A DNA stretch of 35,802 nucleotides from Syntrophomonadaceae bacterium. Lineage in GTDB: Bacteria > Bacillota > Syntrophomonadia > Syntrophomonadales > Syntrophomonadaceae. A program made the position numbers and the translations under genes. Every line of letters starts with the position of its first letter. Position 1 is the stretch's first letter. Positions 14,904 to 25,400 of this stretch are shown here, piece after piece. The DNA is taken from the NCBI GenBank assembly GCA_012520725.1, contig JAAYNQ010000125.1, positions 1 through 35,802 on the forward strand, written 5' to 3'. The notes under the pieces were generated by a model. It searched no databases and was not told where the DNA came from. It saw only the letters and a list, made by a program, of their open reading frames with translations.

Positions 14904-15815
14904 ATGAATTTTCAAGAGATAATACTGCGTCTGGAGAATTATTGGGGCAAACAGGGATGCATCATCCAACAGCCTTATGATATGGAAAAAGGGGCCGGGA
15001 CCATGAATCCCGCTACTTTTCTACGTTCATTGGGGCCTGAACCCTGGAAGGTAGCTTATGTAGAGCCTTCTCGCCGGCCTACCGATGGCAGGTATGGAGA
15101 GAACCCCAACCGTTTACAGCACTATTACCAGTATCAGGTAATATTAAAGCCATCTCCGGATAATGTTATTGATCTGTACTTGGATAGCCTCAGGGATTTG
15201 GGTATAGATCCGGACCAGCATGACATAAGGTTGGTAGAGGACAACTGGGAGTCCCCTACCCTGGGAGCCTGGGGGCTGGGCTGGGAGATTTGGCTGGATG
15301 GGATGGAAATAACCCAGTTCACCTATTTTCAGCAATGCGGTGGATTTGATTGTGTTCCGGTTTGTGCAGAAATAACCTATGGACTGGAGCGAATTGCCAT
15401 GTATATACAGAACCGGGAAAGCGTATTTGATATTGAATGGGTGGAGGGCATTCGCTATGCCGACGTCCATCACCAGGGAGAGGTGGAGCATTCCCGTTAT
15501 AATTTTGAGCTAGCCGATGTAAATACCCTCACCACTATGTTTAACCTATGCGAAAAGGAAGCATTGAGAGTGGCCGAAGAAGAGCTGGTATTGCCGGCTT
15601 ATGATTATGTATTGAAATGCTCCCACCTATTCAACCTCCTGGATGCCCGGGGAGCTATAAGCGTTACTGAACGAACCGGCTATATAGCCCGGGTAAGAAA
15701 CCTGGCCCGAATAGTAGCAGGACGCTATATAGAACAGAGGAAGAAAATGGGTTATCCACTGTTAAAAGATGAAAAACTGCGTCAGGTCTTCCTGGATCAA
15801 GAGGAGGTGCGGTAA
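14904..15815 (+). CDS. glyQ: Glycine-tRNA ligase alpha subunit
   Basis: This 303-residue class II synthetase subunit has [20 protein letters not shown] and [20 protein letters not shown], the signature of the alpha2beta2 glycyl-tRNA synthetase alpha chain. [18 protein letters not shown]-like sequence follows (here [18 protein letters not shown]) and [10 protein letters not shown] forms motif 3. The alpha subunit forms glycyl-adenylate. The ATG has GAGGAGG upstream and lies 17 nt after the T-box terminator. It overlaps glyS by 1 nt (TAATG), so the two are translated together. Regulation by the upstream T-box is well supported by the sequence. Confidence 0.97.
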   Translation: MNFQEIILRLENYWGKQGCIIQQPYDMEKGAGTMNPATFLRSLGPEPWKVAYVEPSRRPTDGRYGENPNRLQHYYQYQVILKPSPDNVIDLYLDSLRDLGIDPDQHDIRLVEDNWESPTLGAWGLGWEIWLDGMEITQFTYFQQCGGFDCVPVCAEITYGLERIAMYIQNRESVFDIEWVEGIRYADVHHQGEVEHSRYNFELADVNTLTTMFNLCEKEALRVAEEELVLPAYDYVLKCSHLFNLLDARGAISVTERTGYIARVRNLARIVAGRYIEQRKKMGYPLLKDEKLRQVFLDQEEVR

Positions 15816-17884
15816 TGGCAAAAGACCTTTTATTTGAGCTGGGTGTAGAGGAGATGCCATCAGCTTATATGCCCAAAGCTTTAGATGACCTGTCCCAGCT
15901 GGCCCGGAAGAAATTTGACGAGGCCCGGCTGCATTTTAGCGATCTGAAGGTTTATGGTACTCCCCGCCGTTTGACTCTTTACATCTCTTCCCTGGAAGAA
16001 AACCAGCAAGCTGCCCTAATAGAGACCCGGGGGCCCAAAAAAGCCATTGCTTATGATAAGAAAGGACGGCCTACTAAAGCTGCCTTGGGATTTGCCCGGG
16101 GACAGGGGGTTAAGCCGGAAGACTTGATAATTAAAGAGGTGGATGGAGTCGAATATATCTTTGCCAGCAAAGAAGAATCCACCCGACCCAGTACTGAAAT
16201 CTTGGGAGATTTACTCCAGGACCTGGTATACAGCCTGGTTTTCCCCAAATCCATGCGCTGGGCTTATTACAACACCCGTTTTGCCCGTCCTATTCGTTGG
16301 ATCTTGGCCCTTTTCGGGGAGCAGGTAGTAGAACTGCAGATTGAAAACATAAAATCAGGTCGTATCACATTTGGTCACCGCTTTTTAGGCCAGGGTCCCT
16401 TGGAAGTAAAAAAAGCCTCGGAATATTTCCAGGCTTTAAGTGAAAATTATGTGGTCCTGGACCAGGATGAAAGAAGGGCCTTGATTTGGCAGCAAGTGCA
16501 GGATACGGCCCAAGCCCATGGAGGCTCGGCCCTGGAGAATTCGGAGCTATTGGAGGAAGTCACTTACCTGGTGGAGTATCCTCAGGCCTTTTTTGGACAG
16601 TTTTCTGATTCCTACCTGGAAGTACCTCCAGAAGTATTAACCACCTCCATGATAGAGCACCAGAGGTATTTTCCGGTCTATGAGCAGGGAGGTCAGTTGA
16701 TGGCCGGTTTCATTGGGGTTAGAAATGGAACCGATTATTGCCTGGACCTGGTTCGGGCAGGAAATGAGAGGGTAATTAAAGCCCGCCTGGAAGATGCCCT
16801 GTTCTTCTGGAAGGAGGATACTAAAAAACCATTGGAAGATATGGTTCCAAGATTAGCCGAGGTCTTATTCCATGAAAGACTGGGCAGCATTATGGACAAG
16901 GTAGAGCGCTTAAGTGTATTGGCCTCTTACCTGGGGCAGAAACTGGCCTTAAGCAGTGAAAACCGCATAGCTCGAGCGGCCTATTTATGCAAAGGGGACC
17001 TGGTGAGCAGTATGGTGTATGAGTTTCCGGAATTGCAAGGGATAATGGGGCGCTACTATGCTCATAAAAGCGGCGAAGAGGCTGAAGTCAGCCAGGCTAT
17101 ATTCGAGCACTATTTGCCCCGTTTTGCCGGGGACCAACTGCCCCAAACCCATACCGGTATAGTACTCAGTCTTAGCGAAAAAATCGATAATCTAATCGGC
17201 TGTTATGCTATAGGTATTAAACCTAGCGGTTCCCAGGATCCTTACGCTTTGCGGCGGCAAGCATTGGGTATAGTAAATATTATTATTGACCATGAGCTGA
17301 ATCTTGACTTAGGTCAGGTATTGGCCCAAGCTTATACCGGATTTCAAGGGATTGAGCCGGAACAGGATATGGAAGTAACTGTTAGCGAGGTATTGGATTT
17401 CATCGGACAGCGTTTGCGGGGAGTACTATTGGAAAAAGGCCTGGCCTATGATGTGATTGATGCCGTATTAAGCATTGATAAATCAAATATCAATGATATT
17501 TACCAACGAGTGGTGGCCCTGCAGCAGTTTAAAAATGAAGCGGAATTTGCAGATTTAATGGTGGTATTTAACCGCTCCCATAACCTGTCCAAAAAATGGC
17601 ATTCCAATCAGGTTCAAATCGAAAATCTGGTGGATCCCAGTGAACTTAAACTCTTGGAGCGGGTGCGCCTGCTGCAGTCAGAATTGGGAGCTTATATTAA
17701 AACCGCCAGTTATGACCAAGCCTTGCATAGCTTGGCCTCCTTAAGGCCGGCAGTGGATGAATTCTTTAATGCAGTTATGGTTATGGTGGAGGAAGAAGCA
17801 TTAAAGAACAACCGCTTAAGCTTGCTTAAGTCAATTGCAGACTTATCCAGGTTGATAGCAGATTTCAGCAAAATTGTGGGATAA
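15815..17884 (+). CDS. glyS: Glycine-tRNA ligase beta subunit
   Basis: This 689-residue beta chain has LLFELGVEEMPSAYMP at the N-terminus, VYGTPRRLTLYI, PKSMRWAYYNTRFARPIRWILAL and SMIEHQRYFPV, all family hallmarks. SEKIDNLIGCYAIGIKPSGSQDPYALRRQALG near residue 460 is its HD-like part, and the C-terminal DALR-like anticodon-binding region follows. It binds tRNA-Gly and partners with GlyQ. Its ATG shares one base with the glyQ stop, with GAGGAGG upstream. Length and motifs are normal. No strong terminator is seen after it, only an AT-rich stretch. Confidence 0.96.
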   Translation: MAKDLLFELGVEEMPSAYMPKALDDLSQLARKKFDEARLHFSDLKVYGTPRRLTLYISSLEENQQAALIETRGPKKAIAYDKKGRPTKAALGFARGQGVKPEDLIIKEVDGVEYIFASKEESTRPSTEILGDLLQDLVYSLVFPKSMRWAYYNTRFARPIRWILALFGEQVVELQIENIKSGRITFGHRFLGQGPLEVKKASEYFQALSENYVVLDQDERRALIWQQVQDTAQAHGGSALENSELLEEVTYLVEYPQAFFGQFSDSYLEVPPEVLTTSMIEHQRYFPVYEQGGQLMAGFIGVRNGTDYCLDLVRAGNERVIKARLEDALFFWKEDTKKPLEDMVPRLAEVLFHERLGSIMDKVERLSVLASYLGQKLALSSENRIARAAYLCKGDLVSSMVYEFPELQGIMGRYYAHKSGEEAEVSQAIFEHYLPRFAGDQLPQTHTGIVLSLSEKIDNLIGCYAIGIKPSGSQDPYALRRQALGIVNIIIDHELNLDLGQVLAQAYTGFQGIEPEQDMEVTVSEVLDFIGQRLRGVLLEKGLAYDVIDAVLSIDKSNINDIYQRVVALQQFKNEAEFADLMVVFNRSHNLSKKWHSNQVQIENLVDPSELKLLERVRLLQSELGAYIKTASYDQALHSLASLRPAVDEFFNAVMVMVEEEALKNNRLSLLKSIADLSRLIADFSKIVG

Positions 17885-17923
17885 AACCATATTTTTTTAA
17901 ATAATTAGACAGGATTTTTTCAT

Positions 17924-17952
17924 TTGATATAGTATATATAATTGGTTAGGAT
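17924..17952 (+). promoter_or_regulatory. Possible sigma-A promoter for the ccpN-PDRP-ppdK operon
   Basis: TTGATA (17924-17929) and TAGGAT (17947-17952) are 17 bp apart in a very AT-rich gap. A start near 17959 would leave about 50 nt of leader before the ATG at 18009, and makes the in-frame GTG at 17964 an unlikely start. Confidence 0.35.
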
Positions 17953-18008
17953 ATATAATTAGGGTGAAAGTTCATAAAAAGTATAGCATAATTGGATGGT
18001 GTATTTTG

Positions 18009-18659
18009 ATGGAACTAAGCGAAAGGCAAGAAAAAATCCTGGAAATTGTTAAACAATTTGGACCCATAACAGGTGAGAAAATAGCCGATTTATTGTGTGT
18101 AACCAGGGCAGCTTTGAGGCCTGATCTGGCTGTGCTTACCATGTCAGGATTTCTCGAAGCCAAGCCCCGGGTCGGATATACTTTTAAAACCCAGGCCGTA
18201 GATAATGAAGTTAAGCGAATGCTAAACCAGTACCGGGTGGGAGATGTACAATCCATGCCGGTGGTTTTGAAGGAAAGCTGCAGCATTTACGATGCTATAG
18301 TAACCTTGTTTGTGCAGGATACCGGAACTATCTTTATTATTGATGATAATAATAATCTAAGTGGTGTGGTATCCCGTAAAGACTTCTTAAAAACTACTCT
18401 GGGTCAGGCCGACATATGTAAAATGCCGGTCAGTGTAATTATGACCCGGATGCCTAATGTTATTCTTTGCACTGCTGAAGAAACCGTAGTTGAAGCAGTA
18501 AGGAAAATAGTAGAACAGGAAATTGACAGCCTGCCGGTGGTAAAATATCATCTGGATGCAGATGGAGAAGAAAAACCGCAGGTGGTAGGAAAAATTACTA
18601 AAACCAATATAGCCAGATTGTTTTTAGACTTGGCCACCAGAAGTAATGAAGGGGGGTAA
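18009..18659 (+). CDS. ccpN: CcpN-type transcriptional repressor (HTH + two CBS domains)
   Basis: This 216-residue protein closely follows the CcpN layout. The N-terminal winged helix has RQEKILEIVKQFGPITGEKIA and TRAALRPDLAVLTMSGFLEAKPRVGY. Two CBS domains follow (about residues 75-135 and 140-210) with SIYDAIVTLF, GVVSRKDFLK, IMTRMPN and VVGKITKTNI. In Bacillus, CcpN represses gluconeogenic genes (gapB, pckA) and its activity is tied to YqfL. Here the next gene is that partner type and the one after is ppdK, so control of pyruvate/PEP interconversion is a reasonable inference. The ATG at 18009 is chosen because homologs start there. Confidence 0.88.
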   Translation: MELSERQEKILEIVKQFGPITGEKIADLLCVTRAALRPDLAVLTMSGFLEAKPRVGYTFKTQAVDNEVKRMLNQYRVGDVQSMPVVLKESCSIYDAIVTLFVQDTGTIFIIDDNNNLSGVVSRKDFLKTTLGQADICKMPVSVIMTRMPNVILCTAEETVVEAVRKIVEQEIDSLPVVKYHLDADGEEKPQVVGKITKTNIARLFLDLATRSNEGG

Positions 18660-18664
18660 ATTTT

Positions 18665-19483
18665 GTGAATCATCTACCTGGAGTTTTTATAATATCAGAT
18701 TCCATCGGCGAAACTGCAGAGATGGTAGTTAGAGCTGCGGCTAGCCAGTTCAATTCCGGGGAAATGGAAATCAGACAGATTCCTAATATATCTAATACTG
18801 AAACCATTGATGAGGTAATCCATCAGGCGGCCAATAATAAATTCCTGGTGGCATATACCCTGGTAATAGATGAATTAGCCATGTATCTTAGAGAGGAAGC
18901 TGAAAAGCATGGTGTGGTTTGCGTAGATATTTTGGGCCCACTGATTGCCGCCTTTAACAATATGAGTCAAATTGAACCCAGAAGGGAACCAGGCTTATTG
19001 CGGAAAATGGACGAGATGTATTACCGGCGGGTGGAAGCGGTAGAATTTGCGGTTCGCTATGATGATGGCAAGGATCCTAGGGGGATAGAATTGGCTGACA
19101 TTGTGCTAATCGGGGTTTCCCGAACATCCAAGACACCTTTGTCCATGTACCTGGCTCATAAAAGGATCAAAGTGGCTAACGTGCCTCTGGTTCCTGAAGT
19201 ACAACCTCCGGAGGAGTTATTCAAGGCTGAGAGGGGTAAGGTGATAGGTCTTACCATTAACCTGGAGCAATTAAACCAGATCCGCACCGAGAGACTTAAA
19301 ACCCTGGGTTTGAAAGGACAGGCCAATTACGCCAATCCGGAACGGATCCTGGAGGAGTTGGAATATGCTGATAGAATTATGAAAAGGCTAGGCTGTCCGG
19401 TGATTGAAGTTACCAACCGGGCGGTCGAAGAAACCGCTAGTAAAATTCTGGAGATTTACTATAGGAGGTTAAGCAATGTCTGA
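18665..19483 (+). CDS. PPDK regulatory protein (bifunctional Ser/Thr kinase / phosphorylase, DUF299)
   Basis: This 272-residue protein has FIISDSIGETAEMVVRAA at the N-terminus and the P-loop GVSRTSKTPLS near residues 150-160, both diagnostic of the PDRP/PSRP family. It phosphorylates a Thr next to the catalytic His of pyruvate phosphate dikinase using ADP and removes the phosphate with Pi. The adjoining ppdK supports PPDK rather than PEP synthase as the target, and its catalytic-site sequence MTSH supplies the target threonine. The GTG start has AAGGGGGG upstream and lies 5 nt after ccpN. The end overlaps ppdK by 8 nt. The Bacillus ortholog is yqfL. Confidence 0.93.
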   Translation: MNHLPGVFIISDSIGETAEMVVRAAASQFNSGEMEIRQIPNISNTETIDEVIHQAANNKFLVAYTLVIDELAMYLREEAEKHGVVCVDILGPLIAAFNNMSQIEPRREPGLLRKMDEMYYRRVEAVEFAVRYDDGKDPRGIELADIVLIGVSRTSKTPLSMYLAHKRIKVANVPLVPEVQPPEELFKAERGKVIGLTINLEQLNQIRTERLKTLGLKGQANYANPERILEELEYADRIMKRLGCPVIEVTNRAVEETASKILEIYYRRLSNV

Positions 19484-22133
19484 AGGTAAGTACATATACT
19501 TATTTGAAGAAGGGGATGCCCAGATGCGTTCCTTACTGGGAGGGAAAGGAGCTAATCTGGCGGAAATGACTCGGATTGGACTGCCGGTTCCACCAGGTTT
19601 TACCATCAGCACTGAAGCCTGCAATGAATATTTGGCCGCAGGTGGCGATTTTCCGGCTGGAATGCTGGAGCAGGTTTTTTCCGCTCTGAGCCAACTGGAA
19701 GCCAAGACCGGCAAGATATTCGGGGATAAGAGTAATCCACTGCTGGTTTCAGTAAGATCCGGTGCTGCTGTTTCTATGCCGGGGATGATGGACACGGTCC
19801 TCAATCTGGGTCTTAACGATGATTCGGTGCAAGGACTAGCGGTTTTGACCGGAGATGAAAGGTTTGCCTATGATTGCTATCGCCGCTTTATACAAATGTT
19901 CAGCAACGTGGTCTTGAATATTGATCATTCCAAGTTTGATGATATTGTGGAGCGCTACAAAAGCAAACTGCGCTTGATTTTCGATTATGAAATACCAGCT
20001 TCGGAATTAAAAGCTATTATAAACGAATATAAGGCTTTGGTAGAAAAAGAAAAGGGCTTTACCTTCCCCCAGGATGTAAAAGAACAGATGATAATGGCCA
20101 TTAAGGCAGTATTCGATTCCTGGAACAATCAACGGGCGATAGTATACCGGAGAATAAACAAGATAGACGATAAGCTGGGAACAGCGGTTAATATACAGTG
20201 TATGGCTTTCGGCAACATGGGTCAGGACTGTGGTACCGGAGTTGCCTTTACCCGCAATCCATCCACCGGAGAAAAGGAACTTTATGGAGAGTTCCTGGTC
20301 AATGCCCAGGGGGAAGATGTAGTAGCTGGAATAAGAACCCCAACCCCCATTAGTAAGCTGCAGGAACAGTTGCCTGGTGTATATCAACAATTTATCGATA
20401 CCTGCAGGAAATTGGAGAGCCATTACCGGGATCTGCAGGACATAGAATTTACGGTAGAGAAAGGCCAATTATATATGCTGCAAACCCGCAATGGGAAAAG
20501 AACTGCCCGGGCTGCAGTGAAAACTGCCGTGGATATGGTAGAAGAAGGCCTTATCAGCATAGAAGAAGCCATTATGCGGGTAGATGCCCAGCAGATCAAT
20601 CAGCTCTTGCATCGTCAAATTGACAGCAGTTCTGAGTTTAGCCCTATTGCGGTGGGACTTCCGGCATCGCCGGGTGCTGCCTGCGGCAAGGTGGTCTTTG
20701 AAGCTGATCTGGCCGAAAAGCAAGGAGCCGCTGGGGAAAAGGTGGTTCTGGTTAGAAGTGAGACCACCCCCGATGATATACACGGTATAGTATATGCAGA
20801 AGGCATACTTACCTCCCGGGGAGGAATGACTTCCCATGCCGCAGTAGTAGCCCGGGGTATGGGCAAGCCCTGTGTTTGCGGCTGTGAGAGTATAAAAATA
20901 AATGCCGAGGGAAAGTACTTCGAGGTGGGGGACAGAATAATTTATGAAGGGGATATAATAACCGTTGATGGTGCTACAGGTGGGGTAATGTTGGGAGAAG
21001 TACCCATGATAGAACCCACTTTGTCCGATGAGTTTGAAAAGCTCTTGCAGTGGGCCAATGAAATTAAGAGGCTGCAGATAAGAGCCAATGCCGATACTCC
21101 GGAAGATGCCACCCGGGCCAGGAATTTTGGGGCTGAAGGCATTGGGCTGTGCAGAACTGAACATATGTTTATGGCCAGTGAACGGCTGCCTGCAGTGCAG
21201 GAAATGATTATGGCTGAAAACCTGGAAGATCGGGAAGCGGCTCTGAACAAGCTGCTGCCCTTCCAGCGGGAAGACTTTTATGGTATTTTGAAAGCTATGG
21301 CTCCTTACCCGGTTACGATTCGCCTCTTAGACCCCCCTTTGCATGAATTTTTGCCGGACCGGGAATCCTTGTTGCTGGAAATCGCTGAACTAAAATTTAA
21401 GAATGCCAGTCCTTCACTAATCTTCCAAAAAGAAGAACTGTTGAAGAAGATTAATAGTTTGTCCGAAGCCAATCCCATGTTAGGCCATCGGGGATGTCGA
21501 CTGGGTTTGACCTATCCCGAGATATACCGCATGCAGGTCAGGGCAATTTTTGAAGCACTTAGCCGCTTGCAGCAAGAAGAGATTAAAACCTTTGCTGAAA
21601 TTGAGATACCCCTGGTAATAGATGAAGCAGAATTATTATACCTGAAAAAGCAGATAATGGAAGTATATGAAGAAGTAAAACAGGAAACCGGACAAGAATT
21701 GGAATTTGCTCTGGGGACTATGCTGGAGCTTCCCCGGGCCTGTTTAATGGCCGATGAAATAGCCAGGGAAGCCGAGTTTTTCTCCTTTGGAACCAATGAT
21801 CTGACCCAGACCACACTGGGTTTTAGCCGCGATGATGCGGAGGGCAAGTTTATTCCGGTATACCTGGAGAAAAAAATAATGAAAGAAAATCCCTTTGCCG
21901 TCTTGGACCGTAAAGGAGTAGGCAGTTTAATGAAGTTGGCCATAGAAAAGGCCAATTCTACCCGGCCCGGAATTCTGATGGGCATCTGTGGTGAACATGG
22001 GGGAGAGCCCAGTTCCATTGAGTTTTGCCATCAGATAGGACTAAATTATGTAAGCTGTTCTCCTTATAGAATTCCGGTAGCTCGCTTGGCCGCCGCCCAG
22101 GCCGCCGTGATTAACAAGGGTGAATCAAAGTAA
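19476..22133 (+). CDS. ppdK: Pyruvate, phosphate dikinase
   Basis: This 885-residue protein has the usual PPDK length. The N-terminal ATP-grasp part has LLGGKGANLAEMTRIGLPVPPGFTI and SVRSGAAVSMPGMMDTVLNLG. The swivelling domain carries the phosphorylatable His454 in GGMTSHAAVVARGMGKPCV. The C-terminal TIM-barrel shows EGIGLCRTEHMFM, GHRGCRLGLTYPE, FFSFGTNDLTQTTLG and GICGEHGGEP. It interconverts pyruvate, ATP and Pi with PEP, AMP and PPi. The ATG has AGGAGG upstream and overlaps the PDRP gene. Thr452, two residues before His454, is the expected PDRP target. A clear terminator follows. Confidence 0.97.
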   Translation: MSEGKYIYLFEEGDAQMRSLLGGKGANLAEMTRIGLPVPPGFTISTEACNEYLAAGGDFPAGMLEQVFSALSQLEAKTGKIFGDKSNPLLVSVRSGAAVSMPGMMDTVLNLGLNDDSVQGLAVLTGDERFAYDCYRRFIQMFSNVVLNIDHSKFDDIVERYKSKLRLIFDYEIPASELKAIINEYKALVEKEKGFTFPQDVKEQMIMAIKAVFDSWNNQRAIVYRRINKIDDKLGTAVNIQCMAFGNMGQDCGTGVAFTRNPSTGEKELYGEFLVNAQGEDVVAGIRTPTPISKLQEQLPGVYQQFIDTCRKLESHYRDLQDIEFTVEKGQLYMLQTRNGKRTARAAVKTAVDMVEEGLISIEEAIMRVDAQQINQLLHRQIDSSSEFSPIAVGLPASPGAACGKVVFEADLAEKQGAAGEKVVLVRSETTPDDIHGIVYAEGILTSRGGMTSHAAVVARGMGKPCVCGCESIKINAEGKYFEVGDRIIYEGDIITVDGATGGVMLGEVPMIEPTLSDEFEKLLQWANEIKRLQIRANADTPEDATRARNFGAEGIGLCRTEHMFMASERLPAVQEMIMAENLEDREAALNKLLPFQREDFYGILKAMAPYPVTIRLLDPPLHEFLPDRESLLLEIAELKFKNASPSLIFQKEELLKKINSLSEANPMLGHRGCRLGLTYPEIYRMQVRAIFEALSRLQQEEIKTFAEIEIPLVIDEAELLYLKKQIMEVYEEVKQETGQELEFALGTMLELPRACLMADEIAREAEFFSFGTNDLTQTTLGFSRDDAEGKFIPVYLEKKIMKENPFAVLDRKGVGSLMKLAIEKANSTRPGILMGICGEHGGEPSSIEFCHQIGLNYVSCSPYRIPVARLAAAQAAVINKGESK

Positions 22134-22211
22134 GGCATAAAATGGAATGATTGGGGCTTGTAAAGCCTTATGTACCAATAGTCTGCAGGATTCGATGTAA
22201 AATTAGAAACA

Positions 22212-22258
22212 GGGTACTGTCTCTTAATAACTTTAAGGGATAGTACCCATTTTTATTC
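22212..22258 (+). terminator. Intrinsic terminator after ppdK
   Basis: The arms GGGTACT and AGTACCC, with further inner pairing (TCTCTTAA with TTAAGGGA), are followed by ATTTTTATT. The remaining gap to 22454 shows no gene. Confidence 0.85.
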
Positions 22259-22454
22259 TTAAACTATTAGGCATTTATCATCGAAAGTTAAAGGGGTGCA
22301 AATTGGTTTTGAACAGGTTTTAATCCGATAAGGCTCAATAAACTGAGAAAGCGTTCTAAAAGTATTGGGGTTTCTTTAAATAACTTTTATTTTCAAATAA
22401 TATTTGGGATACAGTCTTAATCTCTGATCGGTCAATTCTCATTTGGCCGGTATT

Positions 22455-25400
22455 TTATTTATGAAGCCCGGGATTCCGGACTGCCTCAGTCAATCTGCTG
22501 TCAATATTGATATCAAGATCCTGCTCAAAACGTTTCTTGAATCTGTAATAAAGACTGACCGCCTTACTTCTCCTCCCTTGCCCCATAAGCAACTGGAGCA
22601 ATTCCAGACAGATTTTCTCGCTATAGGGTTCCAAAACCAGAGCGTGACGGAATATAGATTCAGCCTGGCTCAGTTTACCCCGTTTCTCATAAATAAAGCC
22701 TAACTTGAGGCAGATATCCTCAAATATCATTTTGCATCGTTCCCGCTCCAGAAATACCAAATCTCCATAATCACTATACTCCATCAAGTCGCCTCGATAG
22801 ATGGAGACCATTTGCTCCAGCAGTTCCAAGATGGCGTCGCTATCACTCCCGGTCTTCTCCGATAAGGCAGCCAGCTCCTGCTGCAGGCGCAAAAACTCGG
22901 CGATATCCAGCTCCAATATCTCGCTATTTCTAATTTGCAGGCCTCCAAGGGTTTCATGGATAAAGGCATTGTTTCCCGAAACAGGAACCTGGTATTTAGA
23001 AAGGGTTTTTCTAAGCTGGTATAAAGCTGTGCGCAGGGATACCATGGCGGATTTGCTATCAGAGTCAGGCCAGAAGATATTCAGCAGGGTATCTTTCGAT
23101 ACCGTTTTGCCGTTATTTAAAATCAGGTATTCCAATATGCCTTTTACTTTTTTTGTTTTCCATTCAGTATCCGGAATTTTTATGCCATTGACGAACACCT
23201 CCGGAGTACCGAAAAGTGCTGCTTTTACCACATAAAGCTGCTCTCCCTGACTAGGCTGGTATCGAAATACAAAATCCTCCACAAATGCTGTAATTCTGCT
23301 TTCATCCATAGTTTTGACTATTTTCGCCAGATAAGTTATAGTACCGCTGTCGTAAAACTTGCTCAGCAACTCTTCGGCAAAGCCAACACAATAGCCGTAG
23401 CGCATACTCCGGAGCGACATTTCGGTGAGGGTGGGAATATGGATATCCCAAAACATAAAATACCTGTTCTCTGATGCCAGTTCCATGGCTTGCTGCAAAT
23501 AATAGTGACCTTTTTCCTCATTTCCTTTGACATAATATAGCTTGGCCAGATGGAAACAGGCACCACAGAGTACCTGAGATCCCTTTTTCACCTTTGCCAG
23601 CCGCATCGCCGAGAGCAAGCAGCGTTCTGCCCGGGGAAAATCCCCCGACTCCCTGGCAATAGCTCCGAGAATGGACAGGGCAGTCTCATTGACCATTAAT
23701 CCGGGTTTGGCTTTTCTGAGCATAGCCATCTCCAGGCGGGCTTCCTCCAGATTACCGGTATTGGCAGGCCGGATGGACCAAAGCCGCTTTAAGAGCATAG
23801 TAGATGCAACCATTGCATTATTGTTCATCCGCCGGTAGTGAAAAATCGCATAATCAAGCATCTCTACAGAACCCTCCATGTCAAAGGACAGGTAGCGTTC
23901 AAAGGCAGCCAAGCGCCTACCGTTGGCTGACAGGTAGTCATAATCATATTTTTCACCGATGGCAGTGATTTCTGAAAGGGCAGAGGTCAGGCGCTCCTTT
24001 TCATTTTTCAATGACCAGGTGGTGGCCAGAAACAGCAGGACAAACCCACGGGCAGGCTCGATATTCTTGAAATTATCCAATAATAGGGCTGTTTGCATAC
24101 AGTGTTCCGCTCGGTCAAGCTTGCCGAGACAGTGATAAATTATGCAGGCCAGAATTAAGTACAGCCATTTGCTGTCTTCTGGGAGATGATCGTACAGAAG
24201 GGTTTCGCTTTGAGTTTCCCCCTGGCCAAACTGTTCTTCCCCGATGGACCGCACCATGTCCAGGATTAGCAAGGTGTTTTTGAGTTCCTGTGAAGTATTT
24301 TCCAGCTGCCAGGGAAGGCCTGTAGCTATTTCCCGTAAGCCCTTCATATCGTTGCTGCACATTAGAATATAGATCAAAACGCTTGCCGCCTGATAATAAG
24401 TATCGAGCTTTTTATCAAGCAAAGACATATGCAAGATTTTTTTTAGGGGTTCTACCATTTCCGATTGCCTGCTGTTGGGCATGAGTTGTGCTTTATACAT
24501 TAGGAGAACCGGATTATCCCTGACCAAATCCTCCGGCAGCAAGTCCAGCCAGATCTTCAATTGTGCGGTTTCGCCGACCAAAATCTTATTGTATCCGGCT
24601 TTTATTACAATATCAATGGCAGCAGATACATTTCCGCACTTTGCCAGGTGCTCGGCTGCCCGGATATAGGCTTCCTGGCCGATATAATAGGTGGCCGCTT
24701 TCAGGTGCAGCTGGGCGATCAGCTCACCGGAGCATCGGTTTTTCAAAATATGGAGCAGAAATTCCCGGAACAAAGAATGGAAACGGTATACTACCGGGTC
24801 CCCATGAATACGCTGGGTGAATAGGCCGAATCCCATGCTTTGTGCGATCAGAGCTTGTATGTCAGTGATCTCAAATATTTGCTCAGCCTCTGATTCTATA
24901 AAGTCCTGTAGCAGGGCAAGTCTGATCAAAGCATCCTGGGTACTGTATTCCACGGATTCAAATACTTCCAGGGACAAATACCGGAACAGAGCCTCTTCAT
25001 GGACCAGCTTAGCAAGTTCATGGGCAGGAATATTGGGTCCTTTGCTTTTTAATGCCTGGTATAAGATGATGATACCTGCTATCCATCCTTCTGTTTTTTC
25101 TTGGATAAAAACGGATAATTCTTGCTGAGCCAGGCTTTTATCCATGTGAAACATAAAATCCTTTACTTCAGATGGACTAAAGGCCAGGTCTTCAGCGCCT
25201 ATTTCCAGCACCTTTTGCTCCAGTTTTTGCTTCTCCGTATAGATTCTGAAATCAGTGCGGTTTAAGACGAATATGGTGCAGGAGGGAGGCAGGTTATCCA
25301 TCATAAACCTGGTCATATCACATATTTCTGGAGTCTGGATTACGTTCTGAAAATCATCCAACACGATATAGGTTCGGGCATGGCTGGAAGGACTATGGTG

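Noticed and set aside
20007-21164. Long minus-strand frames inside ppdK (153 and 231 residues)
   Set aside because: They are shadows of the strongly conserved ppdK coding frame, with no initiation signals or family resemblance.
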